This document shows positions 1-7,594 of a stretch of 64,000 nucleotides of DNA, piece by piece. Below the pieces are notes generated by a model, which worked only from the letters and a program-made list of their open reading frames with translations, was not told where the DNA came from and ran no database searches. The position numbers and the translations under genes are program-made. Where the stretch lies: the IMG/VR virus record IMGVR_UViG_3300028920_000004, positions 31,765 to 95,764 of that record. One strand, given 5' to 3'. Position 1 is the stretch's first letter. Each line of letters opens with the position of its first letter. This DNA comes from a virus.

Positions 1-1
1 T

Positions 2-901
2 CCTATATATCCTTATTACAGTTGTTGTAGTATAAAAGGATATAGGATTCCTTATATATGGGCTAAAACATGGATAAAACAACCTAACAGATTTTCAGGA
101 TTACAAATAAGATTTGAAGAAAGAACATATATCAAAACTTCATCTTCTCCAGATATTCCTACCTTTGTAACCGATGGCAGAAAAAACTTAGAAACTTGGT
201 ATAAACCTGTCCAAAGATACTATCTCTATTATAATACAGGTCAAAGGTATGGACAATATTATGTAGATTCTCAATTATGTAGAAAATCATGTCCTATTAA
301 TGACCGATATTATTCTCCAGGTTTAGGGGAATATGCTGGAGACCGACCAGATATTTGTAAAATATGGACAAATATAGGAACTGGCACTTGTTCTGATTAT
401 GGACTTCCTAATGATGGATATGAATGTAGAGAAGGATTATATTATGTTTATCAATGTGCAGAATATGGCTATGATTGTAGACCTTATTATGATTGGATAG
501 GTGGAGGAGGAGTTACTTATTATGATGATAGAACTCATCCTGATTTAAGAGGAGCCAATAACCAAATTATAACTCCATATCCTCATGGAGGTTCTTGGTA
601 TCTACAAAATCCTTTAGATGCTGTAGATTTATGTGCTGTATGTTCTTCAGGAAGTCAAAGCGATAAATCAGGAGTAGATAATGAAGACATAGAAGAAATT
701 TGGGTTAGAGCTTATATTGTAGATAGTAAGGGAAATGAAATTACATTTGATAAAACTTTAGGAGCCAGCGAAGGAATTCAAAATGCAGAATTTGCGTATG
801 ACCAAGTAATTAATATTTTAAGAACTATCCATGAAAAAATAGAATCAGATGGAGATTTTACTTATAATCTATATTATTATGGTGGTCGAGGAACTGCTTA
901 A
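2..901 (+). CDS. Tyr/Cys-rich protein, 5' truncated, possible structural protein
   Basis: Frame 2 is open from the window edge to TAA at 899-901, giving 299 residues with no start inside the window. The product is rich in Tyr, Gly, Pro and paired Cys (for example CRKSCPIND and LCAVCSSGS) and has repeated YY steps. It ends in a more ordinary alpha/beta-looking segment followed by YYYGGRGTA. It is the only plus-strand gene in the left 58 kb and its 3' end overlaps the last 44 bp of the converging minus-strand gene. The composition would suit a secreted or virion surface protein (tail fibre or adhesin), but no family is recognised and that role is inference. The coding call is firm because the frame is long and uses phage-like codons. 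Confidence 0.8.
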   Translation, partial: PIYPYYSCCSIKGYRIPYIWAKTWIKQPNRFSGLQIRFEERTYIKTSSSPDIPTFVTDGRKNLETWYKPVQRYYLYYNTGQRYGQYYVDSQLCRKSCPINDRYYSPGLGEYAGDRPDICKIWTNIGTGTCSDYGLPNDGYECREGLYYVYQCAEYGYDCRPYYDWIGGGGVTYYDDRTHPDLRGANNQIITPYPHGGSWYLQNPLDAVDLCAVCSSGSQSDKSGVDNEDIEEIWVRAYIVDSKGNEITFDKTLGASEGIQNAEFAYDQVINILRTIHEKIESDGDFTYNLYYYGGRGTA

Positions 902-1640
902 AATAATCACCTTTTTTTAAAGCTTTACATTTAATAGTTTTTTTTATTATTTCTTTTCTTAATCTTTTTTGATTATATTTAGAATTGGACAATCGTTTAA
1001 AAAATTCTTCATAACTTATATTAGGAAACAAAGTTAAATTACTATCTCCTACCACTATAATCTTACATTTTTCTTCATTCTGAAAATATCCAAAATCTAT
1101 CATTTGTTTATTAGGACTATTATAATAGGCATCTTTGCCTATTCCTCTATGATTAATTTCTCCTTGATAATAATGAGTTAAATTCCTATTAAATTTCTTT
1201 TTATTTTTATTCTTTTTTAATTTGCCATAATCATACCCTAATAAATAAATATTGCCTTTATCTATCAAATAAATAGCTAAAGAAAGTGTAAAAACTCCTG
1301 CCAAATTTTTTCTATATACTCCATCTCTTAAATCTCTATTATAATGACCACTAGCATACAATCTTAAAGTATTTGGATAAGGAACTTCATCTTTACTTCT
1401 ATATGTTCCAATTAATAAAGGCAAAGAATCAATTTTATCATATTCGTGTTCATAAAATCCTTGATTGCTTTGTTTTGTTGGGTTATAATCTACATAAGAA
1501 GTAAAAGTAGAATCAAAATGTTTATAAGCATAATTTATAGTAATAACAAATTTATCTTTAATCTTATCTTTTAATCCTTGGCTTAATCCATCTTTAATAG
1601 AATAACCCCCTCCAATTATAATTACTTCATTGGGTATCAT
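858..1640 (-). CDS. Rossmann-like glycosyltransferase candidate (DUF115/sialyltransferase-like)
   Basis: 260 residues. The N-terminus EVIIIGGGYSIKD, followed by KFVITINYAYKHF and TSYVDYNP, resembles the nucleotide-sugar binding start of DUF115/MptE-like and GT42 sialyltransferase-type proteins. The later LLGYDYG and HRGIGKDAYYNSP also fit that fold. GT42 and related flagellin glycosyltransferases use CMP-activated acidic sugars, which would suit its position next to kdsA; this link is inference. The start overlaps the kdsA stop by 4 bp (ATGA). It is the last gene of the leftward glycan island and converges on the plus-strand gene at the window edge. Confidence 0.6.
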   Translation of the reverse strand: MIPNEVIIIGGGYSIKDGLSQGLKDKIKDKFVITINYAYKHFDSTFTSYVDYNPTKQSNQGFYEHEYDKIDSLPLLIGTYRSKDEVPYPNTLRLYASGHYNRDLRDGVYRKNLAGVFTLSLAIYLIDKGNIYLLGYDYGKLKKNKNKKKFNRNLTHYYQGEINHRGIGKDAYYNSPNKQMIDFGYFQNEEKCKIIVVGDSNLTLFPNISYEEFFKRLSNSKYNQKRLRKEIIKKTIKCKALKKGDYFKQFLDHHNNIDYK

Positions 1641-2419
1641 ATTTTACTCCAAGCTTCACTTATGATTTTTATAATATTTTCCATATCATCTAAAGGTAAT
1701 TGCGTAGCACTATCAGATATTGCTTTATCTGGTTCGGGATGAACTTCAATAAATATTCCGTCAACATATCCAGTAGCTATTGCTCCTTTTATCATAGGAA
1801 TTACAAATTCTCTATTTCCTCCTGATTTTCCTCCTTTAGATGGAATTTGTTGGCTATGTGTAGCATCGAAAATAATAGGATAATTTCCAAATTTTTTCAT
1901 AATCATAAAAGACCTAAAATCTACTATAAGGTTATTATATCCAAAACAAGTACCCCTTTCCGTTATCATAATATTCTTATTTCCAGTAGCTTCTACCTTC
2001 TCTATGACATATTTTATATCCCAAGGAGAAAGAAATTGACCCTTTTTTATGTTGACTTTTCGAGCATATCTTCCAATAGTGTGAATTAAGTCTGTTTGTC
2101 GGCACAAAAAGGCTGGAATTTGGACAATATCAGCTATTAGAGCTACTTTTTTGGCCTCTTCGACTGTATGGGTATCTGTTAAAATCTTAATGCCTTGTGC
2201 CTTGATTCTGCTTAAAATTCCTAATCCAGTTTCTAATCCTACTCCTCTAAGTGAATTATTAGAGGTTCTATTAGCTTTATCATAGGAAGCTTTAAATATG
2301 AACTCTATATTATCATATTTATCGGTAATTTCTTTAAGCTTTTCTGCGGTTTTTCGTGTGGTGGTTTCATCTTCGATGGCACAATTACCAGCAATTAGAA
2401 TAAGTTTTTTATTTTTCAT
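1637..2419 (-). CDS. kdsA: 3-deoxy-8-phosphooctulonate (Kdo-8-phosphate) synthase
   Basis: 260 residues, full length for KdsA. It condenses phosphoenolpyruvate with D-arabinose-5-phosphate to give Kdo-8-phosphate, the first committed step to Kdo for LPS core or capsule. Visible family motifs are IFKASYDKANR (41-51), IPAFLCRQTDL (101-111), NIKKGQFLSPWD (123-134), TERGTCFGYNNL (153-164), FDATHSQQ (184-191) and FIEVHPEP (223-230). Cys13 (AGNCAIE), His188, Glu225 and Asp236 line up with the metal ligands of the metal-dependent class (Aquifex type), unlike the Asn of the E. coli enzyme. A phage copy is unusual. KdsB and KdsC are not recognised in this window. Confidence 0.95.
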   Translation of the reverse strand: MKNKKLILIAGNCAIEDETTTRKTAEKLKEITDKYDNIEFIFKASYDKANRTSNNSLRGVGLETGLGILSRIKAQGIKILTDTHTVEEAKKVALIADIVQIPAFLCRQTDLIHTIGRYARKVNIKKGQFLSPWDIKYVIEKVEATGNKNIMITERGTCFGYNNLIVDFRSFMIMKKFGNYPIIFDATHSQQIPSKGGKSGGNREFVIPMIKGAIATGYVDGIFIEVHPEPDKAISDSATQLPLDDMENIIKIISEAWSKI

Positions 2420-2429
2420 TTGCTATCCT

Positions 2430-2831
2430 TTATAATTCTAACATTCCTTTCTTCTTCATTTCTGGTTCAGTATATTCTTTCCCTTTTATAACTTTCCCTC
2501 CTATAGATTCTCTATTAATATCATTAGGGTCTATTTTACCCTTTTCTACAAAGGCTAGTTCTACCATTATACTATCTTTTACCGCAAAAAATCTATGTTT
2601 GACTGGAGGACGGACTTCAAATATATCTCCTGGTTTTAAAACTTTTGACCCTCTTTCCGTTTCTATTCTTACCGCACCTTTAATAACTGCAAAACGATTT
2701 ATTTTTTTACTATGGGTATGGGTCGAACAAAAATAATTTTTCTTAACATTTAGTAGGTCTATCTCTGAAGTTCTGGTAAGAAGCAATCTTTGTCTAGTTC
2801 CCCAAATTTTGAATACGCTACTATCGTCCAT
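2430..2831 (-). CDS. cupin-fold protein
   Basis: 133 residues. A single cupin barrel is visible: HTHSKKINRFAVIKG (about 38-52) provides the His-rich first motif, then VLKPGDIFEVRPPVKHRFF (about 64-82) gives the second G(X)5P/H motif. Small cupins of this type occur as sugar epimerases, isomerases or ManC-type C-terminal domains. Lying between kdsA and a protease in a glycan island, a role in nucleotide-sugar or sugar-phosphate chemistry is plausible but not shown. It follows a small ORF with a 3-bp gap. Confidence 0.7.
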   Translation of the reverse strand: MDDSSVFKIWGTRQRLLLTRTSEIDLLNVKKNYFCSTHTHSKKINRFAVIKGAVRIETERGSKVLKPGDIFEVRPPVKHRFFAVKDSIMVELAFVEKGKIDPNDINRESIGGKVIKGKEYTEPEMKKKGMLEL

Positions 2832-2834
2832 GAA

Positions 2835-2969
2835 TTATTCCTCCTCTGATAATATCTTAGTTCTGTCCTTAATTACTTTTAGAGAATCTTTACCTCTTTT
2901 TCTAACCACATAATCGTAATCTTCTATCTCATCTTCTAATACCTTTTCTCTTTTATCCAAAACTAACAT
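2835..2969 (-). CDS. small charged protein, 44 aa
   Basis: A short open frame lies between the protease and cupin genes. The product begins MLVLDKREKV, is rich in Lys, Glu and Asp, and ends SEEE. An in-frame upstream ATG at 2993 would add 8 residues and overlap the protease end. Neither start has a strong Shine-Dalgarno site. It fills an otherwise unexplained gap and its composition looks protein-like. Function is unknown. Confidence 0.5.
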   Translation of the reverse strand: MLVLDKREKVLEDEIEDYDYVVRKRGKDSLKVIKDRTKILSEEE

Positions 2970-2979
2970 CTTAACATTT

Positions 2980-3927
2980 TTAAGGATTCTCATGAGTTTC
3001 TAATACCCTTTCTGTTTGGTTAATAAAGTTTTTAATATCTTCTAATTTAATCGCTACTGCAAGAGAAGGATATTTTTCTACATCTTGAAAAATAAATCCT
3101 TCTACATTATATATAATACCTACAACCACTCCTACTATTTGTCCTTGTCTATTTACTACCATTCCTCCAGAATTACCAGGAAAGGTTGGAGCACTTATAA
3201 GCATGTAATAGTTATAACTATCATTATATTTTCTTTTTATATAATTTGATACTATTCCTCGTTGTATGGTATAATGGAAACAATAAGGATGCCCTACAGT
3301 ATATATTTCAGACCCTTTAGCTGGTATTTTTTTAGATATATTAATAGCTGATACCTTTTGAATAGGTTTTTTTAGTCTTATAATAGATAAATCTAAATTA
3401 TCAGCTTTAAAAATATTAGAATTTTCTATTTCAAAAAATTCTTGAATATCGTCATTTAAATTTACCACTACTCTATATTTATCAGAATTTTTAACCACAT
3501 GTTTTGCGGTTAAAATCCATATATAATTTTCATCTATTTGATATATTGTTCCTGTACCTCCTACTTTTCCGCATATAATTTCTACTGTAGCTTTTTGTAA
3601 ATCTATAAAACTTGGAGTTTTTACATACTCATCTATTATGTTGTCATATATTATCTGTTGTATGCTTACTTCATTTAACATCTCTCTATTAGTAGATATT
3701 AAACTATCTACTATCTTTATCTTTTTATTTATTTTTTGAAAATTATTATCAGATTTTTCATCTACATTTTTAATCTTCTTCTTTTCTTTGACTAAATGAT
3801 TTTCCATCATCCTTATCCTATCACCTAAATGCTTATTAATATTTGTTACATTTTCTATAAATATTCCTCCCATAATTAAAACCCCTACCAAAATTCCTAT
3901 AAATCCTACTATTACCAATTTCTTCAT
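2980..3927 (-). CDS. membrane-anchored trypsin-like (DegP/HtrA-type) serine protease
   Basis: The longest frame starts at 3948, but a strong site (GGAAGTGAG) precedes the second Met at 3927, so that start is preferred (315 aa). Layout: N-terminal membrane segment (LVIVGFIGILVGVLIMGGIF), charged coiled coil (about 40-100), then a chymotrypsin-fold domain. Numbering from the longer form, the triad is His150 (LTAKHVV), Asp186 (NLDLSII) and Ser260 (PGNSGG). No PDZ domain is seen. The probable site of action is the periplasmic or outer face of the membrane. Next to a transglutaminase-like protein and the glycan island, it may act on surface proteins; substrate unknown. Confidence 0.85.
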   Translation of the reverse strand: MKKLVIVGFIGILVGVLIMGGIFIENVTNINKHLGDRIRMMENHLVKEKKKIKNVDEKSDNNFQKINKKIKIVDSLISTNREMLNEVSIQQIIYDNIIDEYVKTPSFIDLQKATVEIICGKVGGTGTIYQIDENYIWILTAKHVVKNSDKYRVVVNLNDDIQEFFEIENSNIFKADNLDLSIIRLKKPIQKVSAINISKKIPAKGSEIYTVGHPYCFHYTIQRGIVSNYIKRKYNDSYNYYMLISAPTFPGNSGGMVVNRQGQIVGVVVGIIYNVEGFIFQDVEKYPSLAVAIKLEDIKNFINQTERVLETHENP

Positions 3928-3944
3928 TTTACTCTCACTTCCTT

Positions 3945-4442
3945 TCATATTTTAAGCCAATCCCAATTCCTAAAATATTCTTTAAGAAAAGTATTGACAT
4001 TTTTATGGTAATTATTATCTGAAATCAAAAAATCAGTATCAAAAAAATGCCACTGTTGTTTATACCAAAATACACAAATACAATGCCCTCCTTGATTATC
4101 ATTGTGCATTAAATATAAATCGCTTGGAATATTAAGTTCTTGTAATAATGCTTTAGATAAAATAGCAAAATCTTCACAGTCTCCATATTTAAATTCTATA
4201 GTTTCTAAAGGAGTTTGCCAAAAATCATATTTATAGACTAAACTTTCGGATTTATATGTTATATTGGTTATTAACCATATTTTTATATCTTCAGGTGTTT
4301 TGATATTATTTTCAGATATAATATGTTGTATTTTATATCTATTTCCAGATTCAAAATATTTTATTACTTTGTCATAATGAGGATTATTAGATAATAACAT
4401 AATCATCATATATGCCAAAAGTATTTTATTATAAAATTTCAT
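3945..4442 (-). CDS. transglutaminase-like cysteine protease fold protein, secreted
   Basis: 165 residues. A short hydrophobic N-terminus (about 5-18) looks like a signal or anchor. The catalytic Cys, His, Asp order of the transglutaminase/BTLCP fold is visible: Cys89 in YGDCEDFA, His120 in GGHCICVF and Asp135 in HFFDTD. Such proteins are proteases or amidases in bacteria and phages. It lies directly upstream of the serine protease gene and ends inside its 5' region, so the two are co-transcribed and probably act in the same compartment. Confidence 0.75.
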   Translation of the reverse strand: MKFYNKILLAYMMIMLLSNNPHYDKVIKYFESGNRYKIQHIISENNIKTPEDIKIWLITNITYKSESLVYKYDFWQTPLETIEFKYGDCEDFAILSKALLQELNIPSDLYLMHNDNQGGHCICVFWYKQQWHFFDTDFLISDNNYHKNVNTFLKEYFRNWDWLKI

Positions 4443-4443
4443 A

Positions 4444-5319
4444 CTAATCCCCCATAACTTTCCTTAATCTTTTATTTGTTTTCTTCATTTTACAGTTCCA
4501 ATAATTAGTAAAAACTTTTTTCATATCTCTAGTAGCCACTACTAATTGTTTCAAATTATATTTATCTTTAGCCAATGTTTTAAATTTTTTTAACCCTCTT
4601 TTTCTATATTTTTCATATTCTTTTGGTTTATATTCTATATATTTACCAGAAATATCAATATTATAAAAAGATTTCCAATTTTTATTTTTAACTCTATATG
4701 CCCAATCTATATGTTCAGCCAATTTTAAATTTTCATCCCATTTAATATCTATAAGCATTTTAGTTTTTGCTATAAAAAAATTTCTATGAATGTCTACTGG
4801 TTGGAACATATTTCCTTCAAATATTAGATAAGGTCTTTTTGGACAATCCAATTTAAAATGTTTATTTGGGATTAATTCAATATCTCCTTCCCAAGGTACT
4901 CTTCCATTTATATCGAATCCGATAGTACCATATTTTTCATTACTATCTAAAAATCTTATAATATTATTAATATCATATTTATCAGTAAACAATAAAGAAT
5001 CTGCACTTATCCAACAATATTCATATCCTTTTTCTTTAGCTTTTTTAACTAAAAAGTTTCTAGCATAACTTAATCCACAATCAAAAGGTAAATTATAATA
5101 AGTTATACCATCTCTAAGTTGTCCGTACCCATAATCTGTAATATTCATACCAAAATTAGAAAATCCTTGTAATTTATCATTATCAGTTTTATAACTTTGA
5201 TTTCCTACAAAGATATGATAATTCGGATTCCAATTATCTAATATAGATTGGACAGATTTAATTAATAAGTCTTCTCTCAAAAATGTAGTTATAATTATCG
5301 CTGTTTTATTTTTTGTCAT
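4444..5319 (-). CDS. GT-A glycosyltransferase, paralogue 1 of 3
   Basis: 291 residues. The N-terminal half is a GT-A domain: AIIITTFLRED start, NLPFDCGLSYARNFL (about 98-112), then SADSLLF at the place of the metal-binding DxD. The acceptor part has KWDENLKLAEHIDWAYR. The same block (PF.CGL..ARNFL) occurs in the genes at 7594 and 10871, so the three are paralogues. The motif set recalls galactosyl/GalNAc transferases of the GT2/GT12 type. The C-terminus is basic. The start overlaps the phosphatase gene by 14 bp and has AGAGG upstream. Confidence 0.85.
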   Translation of the reverse strand: MTKNKTAIIITTFLREDLLIKSVQSILDNWNPNYHIFVGNQSYKTDNDKLQGFSNFGMNITDYGYGQLRDGITYYNLPFDCGLSYARNFLVKKAKEKGYEYCWISADSLLFTDKYDINNIIRFLDSNEKYGTIGFDINGRVPWEGDIELIPNKHFKLDCPKRPYLIFEGNMFQPVDIHRNFFIAKTKMLIDIKWDENLKLAEHIDWAYRVKNKNWKSFYNIDISGKYIEYKPKEYEKYRKRGLKKFKTLAKDKYNLKQLVVATRDMKKVFTNYWNCKMKKTNKRLRKVMGD

Positions 5320-5734
5320 AATAAACCTCTAAAATAGTCCTATATACTAACATATTAGGTAAATAATTATTAAAAATTTCAGCATCTTCTCCGTTAAATA
5401 TTTTACTTAATGCTCCTGCTACTCCTGCACTCCTACTTATACCTGCTTCACATTGACAAATAACTAAATTAATATTATTCTTATATTTGTTTATAAAATT
5501 AAGAATATTTTTAGCATCTTCTTGTGTGAATAATTTTACTTTTATGTCAGAATTAGGCATATGTAAACCATCTAAATCATGAAAATCTAACCAAAGTATA
5601 TCTAAACAATTTGCTTGTGAGGCTATCTTTCCTAATTCTATAGGATATTTTGGACTTCTTATAGAAATTATTATATGAGGTTTATTTTCTTGATAATTTT
5701 TTATTTCTCTTTCACTCATTACTAAAAATTTCAT
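5306..5734 (-). CDS. dual-specificity/tyrosine phosphatase-like protein
   Basis: 142 residues. The signature C(X)5R is present as CEAGISRSAG with Cys95 and Arg101, and a candidate general acid Asp lies in WLDFHDLDG (about 49-57). The length fits a minimal DSP domain. Such phosphatases recur in large phages; the substrate may be protein, RNA 5' ends or a sugar phosphate. It sits between a zinc ribbon and a glycosyltransferase in the same transcript. Confidence 0.75.
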   Translation of the reverse strand: MKFLVMSEREIKNYQENKPHIIISIRSPKYPIELGKIASQANCLDILWLDFHDLDGLHMPNSDIKVKLFTQEDAKNILNFINKYKNNINLVICQCEAGISRSAGVAGALSKIFNGEDAEIFNNYLPNMLVYRTILEVYYDKK

Positions 5735-5743
5735 AATATTTCC

Positions 5744-5941
5744 TTAATATTGTATAGGGCTTCGAGCCAATTCTTTTATATCTTTTTTTCTACAATGTGG
5801 ACATCTTACTTTCCCTGTTTTTCCATTAGGTCTTGACCATCTTCCATTTTCTAATAAAATAGTTCCTGTTTTAAAAAGTCTAGTAAATTCTTTATTACAA
5901 TTATTACACCTATACTTAACTAAAAATTTTTTATTTTTCAT
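5744..5941 (-). CDS. small zinc-ribbon protein
   Basis: 65 residues with two CxxC knuckles (YRCNNCNKEF and VRCPHCRKKD) separated by about 32 residues, consistent with one zinc ribbon. It is basic and may bind nucleic acid. One of more than a dozen such small proteins in this window. Function unknown. Confidence 0.75.
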   Translation of the reverse strand: MKNKKFLVKYRCNNCNKEFTRLFKTGTILLENGRWSRPNGKTGKVRCPHCRKKDIKELARSPIQY

Positions 5942-5944
5942 AGT

Positions 5945-6523
5945 TTACTCCTTATATCCATATTTTATTGCCATTCCTCTTATCATATCTGTAAAAACTG
6001 GACTAATTTTATATAAATCTTCCCAAATTAATTTTCTATGGATTCTCATATTAGCCCTACTTACTATTGGTCTTTTTTTATTTTTTATTCCTAATTCTTT
6101 GCACCATTTATTCCATACTTTAGGAAGTTCTTCTATCTTATATCTCCAAGAAGCTTTAGATTCTATAACCAAATTCCAACAATACCATGACCGCATACAA
6201 TTATAAATACTTTGATTTCTATGTTTTAAAGGGTCATCAAAAGGCACATATTTATTTATATATTCAAAACTTTGATTCCAAAGAGTAGTAGAAGAAGCAA
6301 TAACATTTAAAGGATGTCTTACTTGATGAATTATTTTATCAAAATTGCATTTAATAATATTCTCAGGGGAAGGTTTAGGAAACTCTCCATCCACACAATG
6401 CTTCCAAGAAACTGTATATTTATGCCCACTTCTTTCAAACATTGAATCTTCTCCTAAAGCTCTAAGAAGTTTATAAGTATACATAGTGGCTGACCTAGGA
6501 TGTCCTGTAATAAGATATTTCAT
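5945..6523 (-). CDS. sulfotransferase-like protein (P-loop)
   Basis: 192 residues. The N-terminal ITGHPRSATMYTYKLL (5-20) matches the 5'-phosphosulfate binding loop of sulfotransferases, and IIHQVRHPLNVIASS (64-78) matches the 3'-phosphate binding strand and helix with Arg and Ser. PAPS would be the sulfate donor; APS kinase lies about 6 kb upstream in the same transcript. The acceptor is probably a glycan. It could also be a sulfotransferase-fold protein with another activity. Confidence 0.72.
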   Translation of the reverse strand: MKYLITGHPRSATMYTYKLLRALGEDSMFERSGHKYTVSWKHCVDGEFPKPSPENIIKCNFDKIIHQVRHPLNVIASSTTLWNQSFEYINKYVPFDDPLKHRNQSIYNCMRSWYCWNLVIESKASWRYKIEELPKVWNKWCKELGIKNKKRPIVSRANMRIHRKLIWEDLYKISPVFTDMIRGMAIKYGYKE

Positions 6524-6921
6524 TATTTCCCTTCCTTGTTTATTTTCATTATACGTTCCACTTCTTCAATTAATTCTTCTGCACTTCTATAATTATGTTT
6601 ATAATGAAAATTAATAGCTTTATCATCAAATATAATATCAAAATAAGGTTTAAATCTACTATCACATAAATTAGGGTCTCTTGGAGGTTGTCTATTTATA
6701 GCATGATATTTAAAATTATTATCTTTTAACCATTTTTTTAATTTAGGAGTACACATCCTACCAGTAAAAAGACCTATCCAATATCCTTTATCATAATAAT
6801 GCTTCATAACATTTCTTATAGAAGCTACAGGACTTCCTAATTTATCAAACTCCCAAGGTCTAGTATAAGTAGCTATAACAGAATCAAAGTCAAACATTAG
6901 ATAGCCTTTATATTGTAACAT
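6523..6921 (-). CDS. HAD-like phosphatase
   Basis: The frame is open to 6957, but GGAGG lies 8 bases before the ATG at 6921, so the start is placed there (132 aa). HAD motifs are visible: FDFDSVIAT (motif I, two Asp), LFTGR (motif II) and DIIFDDKAINF (motif IV). The short cap-less form resembles phage HAD proteins. A sugar-phosphate substrate such as Kdo-8-phosphate is imaginable from context, but the KdsC signature is not present. The stop and start are coupled with the sulfotransferase genes on both sides. Confidence 0.75.
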   Translation of the reverse strand: MLQYKGYLMFDFDSVIATYTRPWEFDKLGSPVASIRNVMKHYYDKGYWIGLFTGRMCTPKLKKWLKDNNFKYHAINRQPPRDPNLCDSRFKPYFDIIFDDKAINFHYKHNYRSAEELIEEVERIMKINKEGK

Positions 6922-6922
6922 T

Positions 6923-7594
6923 TTATTCCTCCAAATAGGCTTCCCATTTAGTTCCAATTAATTTTTTCTTGATATAATTATAATTAATTATTAGTTTTTC
7001 TAAAGATTCTTTATTTTGTTTTTTAGTTACTGGTTTTAAATTTCTAACTTTAACTCCTAAAAATTTTTGTATCTTTTTTAATTCTTTGCTTAAATCTTTA
7101 CATAAATCTTCGTAATAAACTGTAATTATAGGATTATCTTTGAAATAATTATCTCCCCATTCTTCATTATTCTTTATTCCATTAATACGTTGAGCTAAAT
7201 CTATATAATCTACTTTTATCATTTTTTTGTTAAGAGAGGTTCTTTTTCTACCTCTTATTAATCTCCACCAACCAGTTTTACACGCAATAAGATGAGATAC
7301 TACTGTTCTTAATTTATTTTGTCTTTTAAGATGTATAACTGAAATATTTTTACTTTTGCACCATTTCCAAAAATCTGCATTTGCATGGTTATAAAATATT
7401 TTAACACCTGTTACTTTATAACGTAAATTTCCCCATATTCTTTTTTTCTCAGAAGCTATAGTTCTATTTCGTCTTTTTAATTTTTTATGGTCAAAGGTTT
7501 CATTATAACACCTTATATCAGAATGTTTATTTAAAGCTGATTGTATTATAGTAGAACCTGTTCTTTCTCTTGCTAATATAATAAATTTCTTCAT
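6923..7594 (-). CDS. sulfotransferase (Stf0-like)
   Basis: 223 residues. The start FIILARERTGSTIIQSAL (4-21) is a 5'-PSB loop of the Stf0 and sulfotransferase families, and VIHLKRQNKLRTVVSHLIA gives the 3'-phosphate site. YYEDL and KIQKFLGV near the C-terminus are also usual in this fold. Its likely donor is PAPS and the likely acceptor a carbohydrate, given five or more sugar enzymes around it. It overlaps the glycosyltransferase upstream by one base. Confidence 0.8.
   Translation of the reverse strand: MKKFIILARERTGSTIIQSALNKHSDIRCYNETFDHKKLKRRNRTIASEKKRIWGNLRYKVTGVKIFYNHANADFWKWCKSKNISVIHLKRQNKLRTVVSHLIACKTGWWRLIRGRKRTSLNKKMIKVDYIDLAQRINGIKNNEEWGDNYFKDNPIITVYYEDLCKDLSKELKKIQKFLGVKVRNLKPVTKKQNKESLEKLIINYNYIKKKLIGTKWEAYLEE

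Noticed and set aside
6523-6921. KdsC (Kdo-8-phosphate phosphatase)
   Set aside because: HAD motifs are present, but the length and the DVDGVLTDG-type signature of KdsC are not; only a generic HAD call is supported.
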